DNA of 64,000 nucleotides from Pseudoxanthomonas sp. Root65 (GCF_001427635.1 NZ_LMHA01000001.1:336017-400016); one strand, 5' to 3'. Positions 26,938 through 36,737 are shown, numbered from the stretch's first letter. A program made the numbers and translations. The notes: a model not told the origin generated them from the letters alone.

Positions 26938-27656
26938 TGCTCACCGCCAAGGGACTGCGCAAGCGCTACAAGCAGCGCGAGGTCGTCGCCGACTTCGGCC
27001 TGACCCTGCAGCCGGGCGAAGTGGTCGGCCTGCTGGGCCCGAACGGCGCCGGTAAGACCACCTGCTTCTACATGATCGTCGGCCTGGTGGCCGCCGACGC
27101 CGGCAGCATCGAACTGGACGGCCAGGACATCACCGCCCAGCCCATGTACCAGCGCGCCAAGCTCGGCGTGGGCTACCTGCCGCAGGAACCGTCGGTGTTC
27201 CGCAAGCTCAGCGTGGCCGACAACATCCGCCTGGTGCTGGAACTGCGCGAAGACCTGGACGGCGCCGGCATCGAGCGCGAACTGGCCTCGCTGCTGGACG
27301 AACTGCAGGTCACCCACGTGGCCGACCAGCTGGGCGCCAGCCTGTCGGGTGGCGAACGCCGGCGCGTGGAAATCGCCCGCGCTCTGGCCGCCCGTCCGCG
27401 CCTGATGCTGCTGGACGAACCCTTCGCCGGCGTCGATCCGATCTCGGTCGGCGAAATCCAGCGGATCGTGAAGCACCTCAAGGATCGCGGCATCGGCGTG
27501 CTGATCACCGACCACAACGTGCGCGAAACCTTGGGAATCTGCGACCGGGCGTATATCCTCAATGCCGGTAGCGTTCTGGCGCAGGGGGCCCCGGACGCGT
27601 TGCTGGCCAATCCGGACGTACGCCGGGTCTATCTGGGCGAAACCTTCCGCCTGTGA
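26937..27656 (+). CDS. lptB: LPS export ABC ATPase LptB
   Basis: 239 residues. Walker [16 protein letters not shown]-loop [12 protein letters not shown], signature [15 protein letters not shown], Walker [14 protein letters not shown] and switch His in [11 protein letters not shown] are all intact. It powers LptFG extraction of LPS from the inner membrane. The start codon shares one base with the lptA stop. rpoN follows after 46 bases. Confidence 0.96.
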   Translation: MLTAKGLRKRYKQREVVADFGLTLQPGEVVGLLGPNGAGKTTCFYMIVGLVAADAGSIELDGQDITAQPMYQRAKLGVGYLPQEPSVFRKLSVADNIRLVLELREDLDGAGIERELASLLDELQVTHVADQLGASLSGGERRRVEIARALAARPRLMLLDEPFAGVDPISVGEIQRIVKHLKDRGIGVLITDHNVRETLGICDRAYILNAGSVLAQGAPDALLANPDVRRVYLGETFRL

Positions 27657-27663
27657 TCCCGTC

Positions 27664-27680
27664 GGCGGCCCTTGGCCGCC
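27664..27680 (+). terminator. hairpin between lptB and rpoN
   Basis: GGCGGCC-CTT-GGCCGCC, a perfect 7-bp stem 8 bases after the lptB stop, followed by TTTCGGGTTT. It could partially terminate the LPS operon before rpoN or protect the upstream mRNA. Confidence 0.5.
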
Positions 27681-27702
27681 TTTCGGGTTTCCAAGGTCGG
27701 GA

Positions 27703-29139
27703 ATGAAGCCACGCCTGCAGACATCGCTGGGACAGCATCTGGTCATGACGCCGCAGTTGCGTCAGGCCATCCGGCTGCTGCAGATGTCCACCGCCGAACT
27801 CGAGATCGAACTGACCGAAGCGGTGGAAACCAATCCACTGCTGGACTGGAGCGAACCGGAGGAAGAACCGGCCCAGGTCCGCGGCAACGACGACGACCAG
27901 CCCCCCGCCGAACCGGCGCAGGAAGTCGCGCGCGAGGCCACCGACGACCGCGACGACTGGTCGCCCGACGAAGGACCCTGGACCTCGTCCGGCAGCGGCG
28001 GCTCCTTCGAAGACGATGACGGCGGCAGCCCGGCCGAGCGCGTGGCGGAAGCCGACACCCTGCATGGCCACCTGCTGTGGCAGCTGCATCTCTCGCATCT
28101 TTCCGAACGCGACCGTCGCATCGGCGCTACGTTGATCGACGCGCTGGAAGACGACGGCTACCTGCGCGAGCCGCTGGCCGGCATCGTGCAGGCGCTGCGT
28201 CCGGACGTCGACGCTCACGAAGACGAGGTGCTGGTCGTGCTGCACCAGTTGCAGCGCTTCGACCCCGTCGGCGTTGCCGCGCGCACGCTCGGCGAATGCC
28301 TGCACCTGCAACTGGCGGTGCTGAGCGACGACACGCCCGGCAAGGCGCTGGCGCTGCAGATCGCCGATACCGCGCTGGAACGCCTGCCGCGCAGTGGCGT
28401 GGCCGGCATCGCACAGGAACTGAAACGCCCGGTCGCCGACGTCGAGGAGGCCGTGCAACTGCTGCGCACCCTCGATCCCAAGCCCGGCGCCCAGGTGGGC
28501 GATCTCTCGCACGACACTTACGTGGTGCCGGACTGCGTGGTCTGGCGCCAGCGCGGCATCTGGCGCGCGGCGCTGTCCGGCAACACCCTGCCGCGCATCA
28601 GCATCCATCGCGGTTACGAACAGATGATCCGGCAGTGCGGCGACAGCGATGCCGGCTACCTCAAGGCGCAACTGCAGGAAGCGCGCTGGCTGCTCAAGAG
28701 CGTCGAAGCCCGCGGCGATACCCTGCTGAAGGTGATGCGCTGCCTGCTGCACCAGCAGGCCGGCTTCCTCGAATTCGGTGAGCAGGCGCTGCGCCCGTTG
28801 ACCTTGCGCGATGTCGCCGAAGAAGTGGGCCTGCACGAATCCACCGTGTCGCGCGCCATCGCCCGCAAGTACGTGCGCACGCCGCGCGGCACCCTGCCGA
28901 TGCGCGCGTTCTTCGCCTCCGGCATCGACACCGACGGCGGCGGCGAAGCCTCCAGCACGGCGATCCAGGCGATGATACGGCGGCTGGTCGATGCCGAGAA
29001 TCCGCGCAAGCCGCTGTCCGACGCCAAGCTGGCCGACCTGCTGAAGGCCTCGGGCATTCCGGTCGCGCGCCGCACCGTGGCCAAGTACCGCGAGGCCCTC
29101 AACATCCTGTCCTCGCACGAACGCGTGCGCATCGCCTGA
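27703..29139 (+). CDS. rpoN: RNA polymerase sigma-54 factor
   Basis: 478 residues. Region I is the glutamine/leucine-rich activator-interacting segment (LQTSLGQHLVMTPQLRQAIRLLQMS), then an acidic linker (about 45-110), the core-binding domain, the HTH (LRDVAEEVGLHESTVSRAI) and the RpoN box ARRTVAKYRE near the C-terminus. It depends on bEBP activators and -24/-12 promoters. ATG 27703 gives the conserved N-terminus. hpf follows. Confidence 0.96.
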   Translation: MKPRLQTSLGQHLVMTPQLRQAIRLLQMSTAELEIELTEAVETNPLLDWSEPEEEPAQVRGNDDDQPPAEPAQEVAREATDDRDDWSPDEGPWTSSGSGGSFEDDDGGSPAERVAEADTLHGHLLWQLHLSHLSERDRRIGATLIDALEDDGYLREPLAGIVQALRPDVDAHEDEVLVVLHQLQRFDPVGVAARTLGECLHLQLAVLSDDTPGKALALQIADTALERLPRSGVAGIAQELKRPVADVEEAVQLLRTLDPKPGAQVGDLSHDTYVVPDCVVWRQRGIWRAALSGNTLPRISIHRGYEQMIRQCGDSDAGYLKAQLQEARWLLKSVEARGDTLLKVMRCLLHQQAGFLEFGEQALRPLTLRDVAEEVGLHESTVSRAIARKYVRTPRGTLPMRAFFASGIDTDGGGEASSTAIQAMIRRLVDAENPRKPLSDAKLADLLKASGIPVARRTVAKYREALNILSSHERVRIA

Positions 29140-29398
29140 ACCGCGCCCGTTGCGCCCCGGAATCGTGATCGCGTTCCGCCCGCACGAAACGTTTTCCTAA
29201 CACCTCCCCGGGTCACGAAAAAAAGACCGCCGCGACAGTTGATAGTTGCCGCGGAGGGGTCCATCTTTGTCTTGCAGGCATCCCCTGCCATCGCCACTCG
29301 CACAGGAGATCGACGGAACCCAGACGCTACCGCGTGGTCATTCCATGACACGCCCACCGCGCCCCGCGCGCGGCTCTACCGACCCGAAGGAGGCACTA

Positions 29399-29719
29399 AT
29401 GCGTATCGAGACTTACGGCCATGAAATCGAAGTCACTCCCGCCTTGCGCGAATACGTCGAAACCAAACTGAGGCGGTTGGAACGCCACTTCGAGCAACCC
29501 TGCGAAGTCCGGACGCAACTGGGAACCCGTAAACCCGATTACCTGGCCGAAGCCACGGTCAATGTCGCCGGCCGCAGGCTGCACGCCGATGCCGGTGCGC
29601 AGGACATGTACGCCGCCATCGACATCCTGGCCGACAAGCTCGACCGCCTGCTGGTCAAGCACAAGGAAAAGCGCACCGACGTCCAGCGCCACAGCATGCG
29701 CGGCGAACTGATCGGCTGA
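29399..29719 (+). CDS. hpf: ribosome hibernation promoting factor, short form
   Basis: 106 residues, the length of short HPF/YfiA proteins (no C-terminal dimerisation extension). It starts [20 protein letters not shown] and has the basic [11 protein letters not shown] helix. It binds the 30S decoding region in stationary phase. The AAGGAGG Shine-Dalgarno at 29388-29394 fixes ATG 29399. The 259 bases between rpoN and hpf contain no gene. Confidence 0.93.
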   Translation: MRIETYGHEIEVTPALREYVETKLRRLERHFEQPCEVRTQLGTRKPDYLAEATVNVAGRRLHADAGAQDMYAAIDILADKLDRLLVKHKEKRTDVQRHSMRGELIG

Positions 29720-29737
29720 CGCACTACCCTGCACGGA

Positions 29738-29760
29738 GTCGCTCCGCGACGCGGAGCGAC
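29738..29760 (+). terminator. hairpin after hpf
   Basis: GTCGCTCCGC-GAC-GCGGAGCGAC, a perfect 10-bp stem 18 bases after the hpf stop. No T-run follows. Probable transcript end of rpoN-hpf or a stabilising structure. Confidence 0.55.
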
Positions 29761-29833
29761 CCGTTGCAACTCACCAACGCCTGCCGCCCCGGGATGACCG
29801 CAGCCTGCGGTCGCGCGCTCCCGACATGCCGAT

Positions 29834-29839
29834 TACACT
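29834..29839 (+). promoter_or_regulatory. possible -10 box of the hprK/PTS operon
   Basis: TACACT in the 215-base gap between hpf and hprK, about 96 bases before the hprK start. No strong -35 is seen. Together with the preceding hairpin it suggests that hprK-rapZ is not simply read through from rpoN. Confidence 0.35.
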
Positions 29840-29934
29840 GGACTCGTCGCGCCCCTGGCGGACGATGCCGATGCCGGCTCGTGGCCATCGCGCACCGCCC
29901 GACGCGGCATTCCCTTCCCGCCGGCTGTCTCCGC

Positions 29935-30888
29935 ATGATGAATACCAGCATCACCGCCCGTGAACTGTTCGATCAGCAGAAGGACAAGCTGGCCCTGCGC
30001 TGGCTGGCGGGACAGAAGGGCGAGAAGCGCGTGCTGGAATCGGGCGACACCGTGTCGCGGCGGCCATCGCTGGCCGGTTACCTCAACGCCGTCTATCCCA
30101 ACAAGGTGCAGATCCTCGGTACCGAGGAACTGACCTGGCTGGATTCGCTCGACTCGCGCCAGCGCTGGGAAACCATCGAGAAGATCGTGCAGGCCAAGCC
30201 GCTGGCGCTGGTGATCAGCAAGAGCCAGTCCTGCCCCGAGGACCTGCGCGAAGCGGCGAACGAGAACGACACGCCTTTGTGGGCCTCGCCCAAGCGCGGC
30301 CACGAACTGCTCAACCACCTCTCCTATCACCTGGCGCGCACACTGGCGCCGCGGGTGACGCTGCATGGCGTGTTCATGGAGATCTACTCGATCGGCGTGC
30401 TGATCACCGGTGAAGCCGGTTCCGGCAAGAGCGAGCTGGCGCTGGAACTGCTGAGCCGCGGCCATCGCCTGGTCGCCGACGACGCACCCGAGTTCACCCA
30501 GATCGCGCCCGATGTCCTGGACGGTACCTGCCCGGAACTGCTGCAGGACCTGCTGGAAGTGCGTGGCCTGGGCGTGCTCAACGTGCGCGAGATGTTCGGT
30601 GACACGGCGGTGAAGAAGAACAAGTACCTGCGCCTGATCGTGCACCTCACCCGGCCGATGACCGAACCCAATCCGCACGGTTACGAACGCCTCACCGGCG
30701 ATTCCGGCACCCGCCACGTCCTGGACCTGGACGTCCCGCTGATCACCCTGCCCGTCATGCCCGGCCGCAACCTGGCTGTGCTGACCGAGGCCGCCACGCG
30801 GCTGCACATCCTGCGCACCAAGGGCATCGATCCGGCGGCGATGTTCATCGCCCGACACAGCAACCTGCTCGAGCGCAGCACGCCATGA
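29935..30888 (+). CDS. hprK: HPr kinase/phosphorylase
   Basis: 317 residues, full length. The C-terminal kinase domain has the P-loop GEAGSGKS (159-166), VADDAPEF and the family signature [16 protein letters not shown]. It phosphorylates Ser46 of HPr and reverses the reaction, reading metabolic state. Start at ATG 29935 or 29938. It overlaps rapZ by 4 bases (ATGA). The HPr encoded downstream retains Ser46. Confidence 0.94.
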   Translation: MMNTSITARELFDQQKDKLALRWLAGQKGEKRVLESGDTVSRRPSLAGYLNAVYPNKVQILGTEELTWLDSLDSRQRWETIEKIVQAKPLALVISKSQSCPEDLREAANENDTPLWASPKRGHELLNHLSYHLARTLAPRVTLHGVFMEIYSIGVLITGEAGSGKSELALELLSRGHRLVADDAPEFTQIAPDVLDGTCPELLQDLLEVRGLGVLNVREMFGDTAVKKNKYLRLIVHLTRPMTEPNPHGYERLTGDSGTRHVLDLDVPLITLPVMPGRNLAVLTEAATRLHILRTKGIDPAAMFIARHSNLLERSTP

Positions 30889-31805
30889 CCCAGGGCGACC
30901 CGACCCCCGCGGACCCGCGCGACGAGTCCATCGCCGCTCCGCCGCCTCCCACGGTGGTCATCGTCAGCGGCCTGTCCGGCTCCGGCAAGTCGGTGGCGCT
31001 GAAGACCTTCGAGGACCTGGATTACTACTGCGTCGACAACCTGCCGGTGGACCTGCTGCCCTCGTTCGTGCGCAGCCTGGTGCGCGAGGACGAGCTGCCG
31101 CCGAAAATCGCGGTCGGCATCGATGTGCGCAGCCGTCGCAGCGATCTGTCCAAGCTGGCGCAATGGCGCGCCGCCCTGGCGCAGCTGGGCCTGGAAGGCC
31201 GGCTGGTATTCTTCGATGCCGAAGACGACGTGCTGCTGCGGCGCTACTCCGACACCCGCCGCCGTCACCCGCTGGGGCATGGCGGCCTGTCGCTGCAGGA
31301 AGCGATCCGCCAGGAGCGCACGATCATCCAGCCGCTGCGCGACGAAGCCGATGTCGTCATCGACACCAGCCAGCTCAACGTGCACCAGCTGCGCCGCCGG
31401 ATCATCGCCGAGTTCGCGCTCAACAAGGGCACCCAGCTGTCGCTGCTGTTCGAGTCCTTCGCCTACAAGCGCGGCGTACCGGCGGACGCGGACTTCGTGT
31501 TCGACGCCCGCGTGCTGCCCAACCCGCACTGGAACCCCGAGCTGCGTCCCTACGCCGGCCGCGACCCCAAGGTGCGGGCCTTCCTCGACACGCAACCGGA
31601 AGTGGCCGAATACGTCGGCCAGGTCAGCGGCTTCCTCGATACCTGGCTGCCGCGCCTGCGCGGCGAAACCCGCAGCTACGTGACCATCGCGTTCGGCTGC
31701 ACCGGCGGCAAGCACCGCTCGGTCTACTTGGCCGAGACCCTCGCGCGGCACGCCCGCGAGCAGGGCTGGGAAGAAGTCGCCACCTTCCACCGCGAACTGG
31801 ATTGA
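30885..31805 (+). CDS. rapZ: RNase adapter protein RapZ
   Basis: 306 residues. Proline-rich N-terminal tail, P-loop [17 protein letters not shown], the DYYCVDNLP motif, and the C-terminal RNA/glucosamine-6-P-sensing half with [15 protein letters not shown]. In enterobacteria it directs RNase E to GlmZ; the target here is unknown. It is coupled to hprK. Confidence 0.94.
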   Translation: MTQGDPTPADPRDESIAAPPPPTVVIVSGLSGSGKSVALKTFEDLDYYCVDNLPVDLLPSFVRSLVREDELPPKIAVGIDVRSRRSDLSKLAQWRAALAQLGLEGRLVFFDAEDDVLLRRYSDTRRRHPLGHGGLSLQEAIRQERTIIQPLRDEADVVIDTSQLNVHQLRRRIIAEFALNKGTQLSLLFESFAYKRGVPADADFVFDARVLPNPHWNPELRPYAGRDPKVRAFLDTQPEVAEYVGQVSGFLDTWLPRLRGETRSYVTIAFGCTGGKHRSVYLAETLARHAREQGWEEVATFHRELD

Positions 31806-31820
31806 CCCCCGGTTTATAGG

Positions 31821-31836
31821 GCCGGGCCTGCCCGGC
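31821..31836 (+). terminator. hairpin between rapZ and the EIIA gene
   Basis: GCCGGGC-CT-GCCCGGC starts 15 bases after the rapZ stop. A second small hairpin (CAGAGC/GCTCTG, 31871-31889) follows. No T-run; possible attenuation of the downstream PTS genes. Confidence 0.4.
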
Positions 31837-31971
31837 TCACACTTTCCGACACCTCGGGCCGCAGCCGCCGCAGAGCACGCTCCGCTCTGGTAATGCGCAG
31901 CCACCCGGAAACCCTGACCGTTCCATCCGCGCCGCTTCCTGCCCGTCATGCCCGTCTGTTAACGTTCCTGC

Positions 31972-32364
31972 ATGGCCTGTGGCATTCTTCTTGTGACTCA
32001 TCCTGGCGTGGGCGCGGCGATCCTGGCGGTCGCCACGGCGCTGCTGCGACAACTGCCCCTGAAGGCGGAAGCCTTCGAGGTGCCGTTCGACGCCGACCTC
32101 GATGCCCTGCTCCCGCAGGCATCCGCGGCGTTGCGGCGCGTCGATGGCGGCGACGGGGTGCTGGTGCTGACGGATCTGTATGGCGCCAGCCCCAGCAACC
32201 TGGCCGGCAAGCTGGCCCGCCTGGGCACGCCGGTACGCCGCGTCTCGGCGCTCAGCCTGCCCATGCTGCTGAGGGTGATGAATTATCCGGAACAGGGACT
32301 GGACGACCTGCCTGCCACGGCGGCGGCGGGCGCACGCAATGGAGTCATCCACGACGATGCTTGA
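31972..32364 (+). CDS. PTS EIIA of the mannose family
   Basis: 130 residues. The phosphorylatable His is H10 in ILLVTHPGVG; VLVLTDLYGASPSNLA is the second conserved segment. Mannose-type EIIA normally feeds EIIB for sugar transport, but no EIIB/C/D is present here, which points to a regulatory role. It overlaps the HPr gene by 8 bases. Confidence 0.9.
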   Translation: MACGILLVTHPGVGAAILAVATALLRQLPLKAEAFEVPFDADLDALLPQASAALRRVDGGDGVLVLTDLYGASPSNLAGKLARLGTPVRRVSALSLPMLLRVMNYPEQGLDDLPATAAAGARNGVIHDDA

Positions 32365-32626
32365 ACGCGAACTCATCATTTCCAACCGCCTCGGACTGCA
32401 TGCGCGGGCCACCGCCAAGCTGGTGCAGACGCTGTCCGGCTTCCGCTGTAACGCCACGCTGGCGGCCAAGGGCCGCGAGGTGAACGCCAAGAGCATCATG
32501 GGCGTCATGCTGCTGGCCGCCGGCCAGGGCACCCCGGTGACCGTCCGCATCGAGGGCGAGGACGAAGCGGCTGCCATGCAGGACGTCGTGTCGCTGTTCG
32601 AGCGACGATTCGACGAGGAGTCCTGA
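32357..32626 (+). CDS. ptsH: phosphocarrier protein HPr
   Basis: 89 residues. H15 in NRLGLHARATAK accepts phosphate from EI; S46 in NAKSIMGVMLLA is the HprK site. Both are intact, so the protein can be controlled by both EI and HprK. ATG 32357 starts inside the end of the EIIA gene; the EI start codon follows one base after the stop. Confidence 0.95.
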   Translation: MLERELIISNRLGLHARATAKLVQTLSGFRCNATLAAKGREVNAKSIMGVMLLAAGQGTPVTVRIEGEDEAAAMQDVVSLFERRFDEES

Positions 32627-32627
32627 G

Positions 32628-34349
32628 TTGAGGGCGCTGCTGCCGGGCCATGGGGCTTCGCGCGGCAGCGCGCTCGGACGCGCCCGGGTCCGGCTGCCGC
32701 ATGTGCTGGATGTCGCCGAGCAGCTCATCCGCGCCGACCAGATCGACGACGAGGTCGCCCGCCTGCACGAGGCGGTCGACGCCACCCGCCGCGAGATGCA
32801 CAGCCTGCGCACGCGCCTGCACGGCGCACTGGCGAAGGAAGTCGGCGAGTTCCTCGACCTGCACGCGCTGTTGCTGGACGACCCCGAGCTGCTGCATGGC
32901 CTGGACGAACTGATCCGTACCGGCCGCTATTCGGCCGACTACGCGCTGCGCCTGCAGCGCGACCGCCTGGCGGCCGTCTTCGACGGCATGGACGACGCCT
33001 ACCTCAAGAGCCGCATGGACGACCTGGACCATGTGATCGGCCGCATCCACGCGCACCTGCAGCAGCGCGCACCCGATGCGCCGGGTGTGGCCGGCGAGAT
33101 CCTGGTGAGCGACAACGTGGCGCCGTCGGAACTGGCGGAACTGCAGCAGCAGGGCGTGGTGGGTGTGGTCACCGCGGCCGGCAGCACGCTGTCGCACAGC
33201 GCGATCCTCGCGCGCAGCCTGCACCTGCCGCTGGTGGTGGGCAATGCGCAGGCCCTGCACAAGATCAACGACGGCGACGTGCTGCTGGTCGACGGCGCCA
33301 CCGGCGAAGTGGTGGTCAATCCCGATCCGGACGACCTGCGCCGCTACCGCGAACGCCTGCGCGACGCCGCGCGCGAGGCGCGCGAACTGGGGCGCCTGCG
33401 ATCCAAGCCCAGCCGCACCCGCGACGGCGTCGACATCGCCCTGTGGGCGAACGCGGAATCGCTCGAAGACGTGGCGAAGGCGCACACGCTCGGTGCCACC
33501 GGCGTGGGCCTGTACCGCACCGAATTCCTGTTCCTGCAGCGGCGCGAGCTGCCCAGCGAGGAGGAGCAGTTCCAGGTCTACCGCGACCTGGTGCTCGGCA
33601 TGGGCGGCCGGCCGGTGACCATCCGTACCCTCGACCTGGGCGCCGACAAGGCCGACCGTGCCGGCCTTGTGGTTCATAACGAAGAGAACCCAGCGCTGGG
33701 CCTGCGCGGCGTACGCCTGTCGCTGGCGCATGCCGGCGTGTTCGACACGCAGCTGCGCGCCATCCTGCGCGCGTCCAGCTACGGCCCGATCCGCGTGCTG
33801 GTGCCGATGGTCAGCAGCCGCGAGGAAATGCTGGAGGTCCGTCGCCGCCTGCAGCGCGCGGCCCTCCAGCTGCGCAAGCAGGGCCATGAGGTCGCGGTCC
33901 AGCTGGCGTTGGGTGCGATGATCGAAGTGCCCGCCGCGGCCATCGCGCTGCACGCCTTCGCCGACGTGGTCGACTTCGTTTCGATCGGCACCAACGACCT
34001 GGTGCAGTACCTGCTGGCCGCGGACCGCAACAACGACGCCCTGGGCGAACTGTATTCGCCGCTGCACCCGGGCGTGTTGCGCCTGCTGCGGCACGTGATC
34101 CGCACCGGCGCCGAACACGATGTCCCGGTGGCGATGTGCGGCGAGATCGCCGGCGATGCCATGCTCGCGCCGATGCTGCTGGCGCTGGGCCTGCGCGAGT
34201 TCAGCCTGCATCCGGCCACGCTGCTGGAAGTGCGCCGCGCAATCCGCGATGTCGACCTCGCCGATCTGCAGGCACGCACCGAGAAGCTGCTGCAGGCACG
34301 CGACCGTGCCGGCATCGAGCGCTGGTTGAAGGCGGCGGCCTCCGCCTGA
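32628..34349 (+). CDS. ptsI: phosphoenolpyruvate-protein phosphotransferase (PTS enzyme I)
   Basis: 573 residues. HPr-binding N-terminal domain, active His190 in AAGSTLSHSAILARS, then the PEP-binding TIM barrel (GVGLYRTEFLFLQRRELP, TLDLGADK, SIGTNDLVQYLLAADR, MCGEIAGDAM). No GAF domain, so it is EI rather than EI-Ntr. The start is TTG 32628 with GAGGAG about 8 bases before it; no ATG is available nearby. A REP element follows. Confidence 0.94.
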   Translation: MRALLPGHGASRGSALGRARVRLPHVLDVAEQLIRADQIDDEVARLHEAVDATRREMHSLRTRLHGALAKEVGEFLDLHALLLDDPELLHGLDELIRTGRYSADYALRLQRDRLAAVFDGMDDAYLKSRMDDLDHVIGRIHAHLQQRAPDAPGVAGEILVSDNVAPSELAELQQQGVVGVVTAAGSTLSHSAILARSLHLPLVVGNAQALHKINDGDVLLVDGATGEVVVNPDPDDLRRYRERLRDAAREARELGRLRSKPSRTRDGVDIALWANAESLEDVAKAHTLGATGVGLYRTEFLFLQRRELPSEEEQFQVYRDLVLGMGGRPVTIRTLDLGADKADRAGLVVHNEENPALGLRGVRLSLAHAGVFDTQLRAILRASSYGPIRVLVPMVSSREEMLEVRRRLQRAALQLRKQGHEVAVQLALGAMIEVPAAAIALHAFADVVDFVSIGTNDLVQYLLAADRNNDALGELYSPLHPGVLRLLRHVIRTGAEHDVPVAMCGEIAGDAMLAPMLLALGLREFSLHPATLLEVRRAIRDVDLADLQARTEKLLQARDRAGIERWLKAAASA

Positions 34350-34364
34350 GGTCACCGAAGCTTC

Positions 34365-34433
34365 TTGTGGGAGCGACGCAAGTCGCGATAGGGCATCGGG
34401 AAAGCTTCATCGCGACTGACGTCGCTCCCACAA
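34365..34433. repeat. REP-like paired inverted repeat, copy 2
   Basis: TTGTGGGAGCGACGCAAGTCGCGAT facing its near-complement (CATCGCGACTGACGTCGCTCCCACAA) across a short loop, just after ptsI. Both arms differ by single bases from copy 1. A CCCACATCCCACA-like stretch follows, as at copy 1. Confidence 0.85.
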
Positions 34434-34509
34434 CCGCTACCCCGCCACCCACATCCCACACCACACCCGACACCCCTGCCCCAGGGTGTCCATAAATCGC
34501 AGCCCGGGC

Positions 34510-34515
34510 GATAAT
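34510..34515 (+). promoter_or_regulatory. -10 box of mgtE
   Basis: GATAAT, 68 bases before the mgtE ATG. The leader between them has no structure that I can match to a known Mg2+ riboswitch class. Confidence 0.35.
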
Positions 34516-34582
34516 GGCGCAATGAACGCCTGATGCCCCGGTCGCATCCGCCTGACGGATCGGCCCCATTCCGGAGTACCGA

Positions 34583-35944
34583 ATGGTCGAGACCATCCGC
34601 CACGACAAGACCGCACGCCAGTTGCGCCTGCTCTCCGACGCGCTCGACAGCGGTCGGCTGGGGCCCGTGCGCCGGTTGGTCAACACCTTGTCGCCGGCGG
34701 AGATCGGCAACCTGCTGGAATCGCTGCCGCCGGGCAAGCGCGAAGTGGTGTGGGGCCTGGTCGATCCCGAGGACGACGGCGAAGTGCTGGTGCACGTCGG
34801 CGACGAGGTGCGCGAGAGCCTGCTGGCGGACATGGACACCGACGAAATCGTCGCCGCGGTCGAGGACCTCGACATCGACGATCTCGCGGACCTGGTCGAA
34901 GACCTGCCCGACACCGTCATCGACGAAGTCCTCAAGTCGATGGACCGCGAGAACCGCGAGCGCCTGGAGCAGGTGCTGTCGTATGCGGAGGACACCGCCG
35001 GCCGTCTGATGAACCCGGACGTGGTCACCGTGCGCGCCGACGTCAACGTCGACGTGGTGCTGCGCTACCTGCGCCTGCGTGGCGAACTGCCGGACCACAC
35101 CGACCACCTGTACGTGGTCAGTCGTCGCCACCAGTACCTGGGCCGCGTGCCGCTGGCCGCGCTGGTCACGCATGAGGACACCACGCCGATCAACCGCCTG
35201 ATCGACGATGAGCAGCCAGCCATCGACGTGGGCGAGAGCGCGCAGGAAGTGGCGCGCCAGTTCTCCGACCACGACTGGGTGTCCGCGCCCGTGGTGGACG
35301 ACAACAACATCCTGCTCGGCCGCATCACCATCGACGACGTGGTCGACATCATCCGCGAGCAGGCCGAGCACCAGGCGCTGGGCGCCGCCGGTCTGGACGA
35401 AGACGAGGACCTGTTCTCGCCGGTCAAGCGCGCCGTGCGCGGTCGCGTGGTGTGGCTGGGCATCAACCTGTTCACGGCGTTCCTGGCGGCGACGGTCATC
35501 AAGCAGTTCGACGCCACGCTGGAGAAGATCGTCGCGCTGGCCGTGCTGATGCCGATCGTCGCCGGCATCGGCGGCAACGCCGCGGTGCAGGTGCTGACGC
35601 TGATGGTACGTGGCCTGGCGCTGGGCCAGGTCGGCGCCAGCAATGCGCGCATCCTGCTGTGGAAGGAAATCCGGGTGGCGCTGATCAACGGCCTGCTGAT
35701 CGGCGGCATCGTCGGCGTCATCGCGTTCGCCTGGTTCCGCAGTCCGCTGCTGTCGCTGGTCATCGCGATGGCCCTGGTACTGAACTTCTGCGCCGCCGCC
35801 ACCGCCGGTGTGCTGCTTCCGCTGCTGCTCAAACGCATGAACATCGATCCCGCCGTCGCCGGCACCGTCGTGGTCACCGCCGTGACCGACGTGATGGGCT
35901 TCTTCTGCTTCCTGGGCCTGGCCACGGTCATCCTGCTGCACTGA
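34583..35944 (+). CDS. mgtE: magnesium transporter MgtE
   Basis: 453 residues: N-domain of acidic helical repeats (DMDTDEIVAAVEDLDIDDLADLVEDLP-like), two CBS domains that sense cytosolic Mg2+ (about 135-255), a connecting helix and five membrane helices with the pore motif MPIVAGIGGNAAVQVL. Mg2+-gated channel. GGAG precedes ATG 34583. The stop shares one base with the next start (TGATG). Confidence 0.95.
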   Translation: MVETIRHDKTARQLRLLSDALDSGRLGPVRRLVNTLSPAEIGNLLESLPPGKREVVWGLVDPEDDGEVLVHVGDEVRESLLADMDTDEIVAAVEDLDIDDLADLVEDLPDTVIDEVLKSMDRENRERLEQVLSYAEDTAGRLMNPDVVTVRADVNVDVVLRYLRLRGELPDHTDHLYVVSRRHQYLGRVPLAALVTHEDTTPINRLIDDEQPAIDVGESAQEVARQFSDHDWVSAPVVDDNNILLGRITIDDVVDIIREQAEHQALGAAGLDEDEDLFSPVKRAVRGRVVWLGINLFTAFLAATVIKQFDATLEKIVALAVLMPIVAGIGGNAAVQVLTLMVRGLALGQVGASNARILLWKEIRVALINGLLIGGIVGVIAFAWFRSPLLSLVIAMALVLNFCAAATAGVLLPLLLKRMNIDPAVAGTVVVTAVTDVMGFFCFLGLATVILLH

Positions 35945-36570
35945 TGGTTTCCACGATGGAACGCGTGGGCAAGGTCAGCGAATGGAACGACGACCGCGGC
36001 TTCGGCTTTATCGCACCGCTCGACGGCAAACCGGCCCGCGTGTTCTTCCACGTTCGGGACTACCGGCTCGACGGGCGTCGCCCCGAGGTGGGCGAAGTGA
36101 TCAGGTTCACCGCGCAACGCCAGGCCGACGGCAAGTGGCGCACCCTGACGGTGCGCAGGACGGTACCGGCGGTGCGTCAGGCCAAACCGGCGGCGCCGTC
36201 GCGGGCGATGCCATGGCGACCCGGCTCCGCCCTGCCGGGCGCGCTCGCCATCGTGGCCTATGCCCTGCTGATCGCATGGGCGATCGGCGCGGGACGACTT
36301 CCGTTGGAAGCGGCCTTGGTGCCGCTGGCGCTGTCGGCGATCACCTTCGTCGCCTACGCGCTCGACAAGCATGCCGCGCAGACCGGCCGCTGGCGCACGC
36401 CCGAATCGACGCTGCATATGATGGAACTGGCCGGTGGCTGGCCCGGTGCGTGGATCGCCCAGCAGGTGCTGCGGCACAAGTCAAGCAAACGCGCTTACCG
36501 CGTGGTGTTCCGGGCCATGGTGGTACTGCACCTCATCGCCGCCGCTGCGTGGTTGTGGGGGCGGGCATGA
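35944..36570 (+). CDS. cold-shock-domain/DUF1294 fusion membrane protein
   Basis: 208 residues. The N-terminal cold-shock-like OB fold has GKVSEWNDDRGFGFIAP and VFFHVRDYR, matching RNP1/RNP2. Two to three helices follow in a DUF1294 domain ending in WGRA; ALDKHAAQTGRWRTPESTLH and GGWPGAWIAQQVLRHKSSK are its signature. It presumably binds nucleic acid at the membrane; the function is unproven. The start codon overlaps the mgtE stop by one base. Confidence 0.87.
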   Translation: MVSTMERVGKVSEWNDDRGFGFIAPLDGKPARVFFHVRDYRLDGRRPEVGEVIRFTAQRQADGKWRTLTVRRTVPAVRQAKPAAPSRAMPWRPGSALPGALAIVAYALLIAWAIGAGRLPLEAALVPLALSAITFVAYALDKHAAQTGRWRTPESTLHMMELAGGWPGAWIAQQVLRHKSSKRAYRVVFRAMVVLHLIAAAAWLWGRA

Positions 36571-36737
36571 CGCCGATGCGAGGGACGTGGCCAGCGTTTG
36601 TGGCCCGACGAGGCTGAGCCTGCCGGACTGACGTTCGCCCGCACGCGCCGCTTTCCTACAGGCCGCTGCGGCATGTCCCGATTCCTCCGATCGTGTCCGC
36701 GCGCGACGCTGCCGCTTCCCGGATCCGGTTCATCGCC

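Noticed and set aside
29140-29398. Possible sigma-54 promoter between rpoN and hpf
   Set aside because: No TGGCAC-N5-TTGC match with correct spacing was found; only a partial dyad near 29230.
29720-29934. A ptsN gene or remnant between hpf and hprK
   Set aside because: The short frame from ATG 29826 has no EIIA-Ntr motif and ends after about 45 residues.
34434-34582. Mg2+ riboswitch in the mgtE leader
   Set aside because: The leader is short and I could not lay out the M-box helices; no supported pairing beyond small hairpins.
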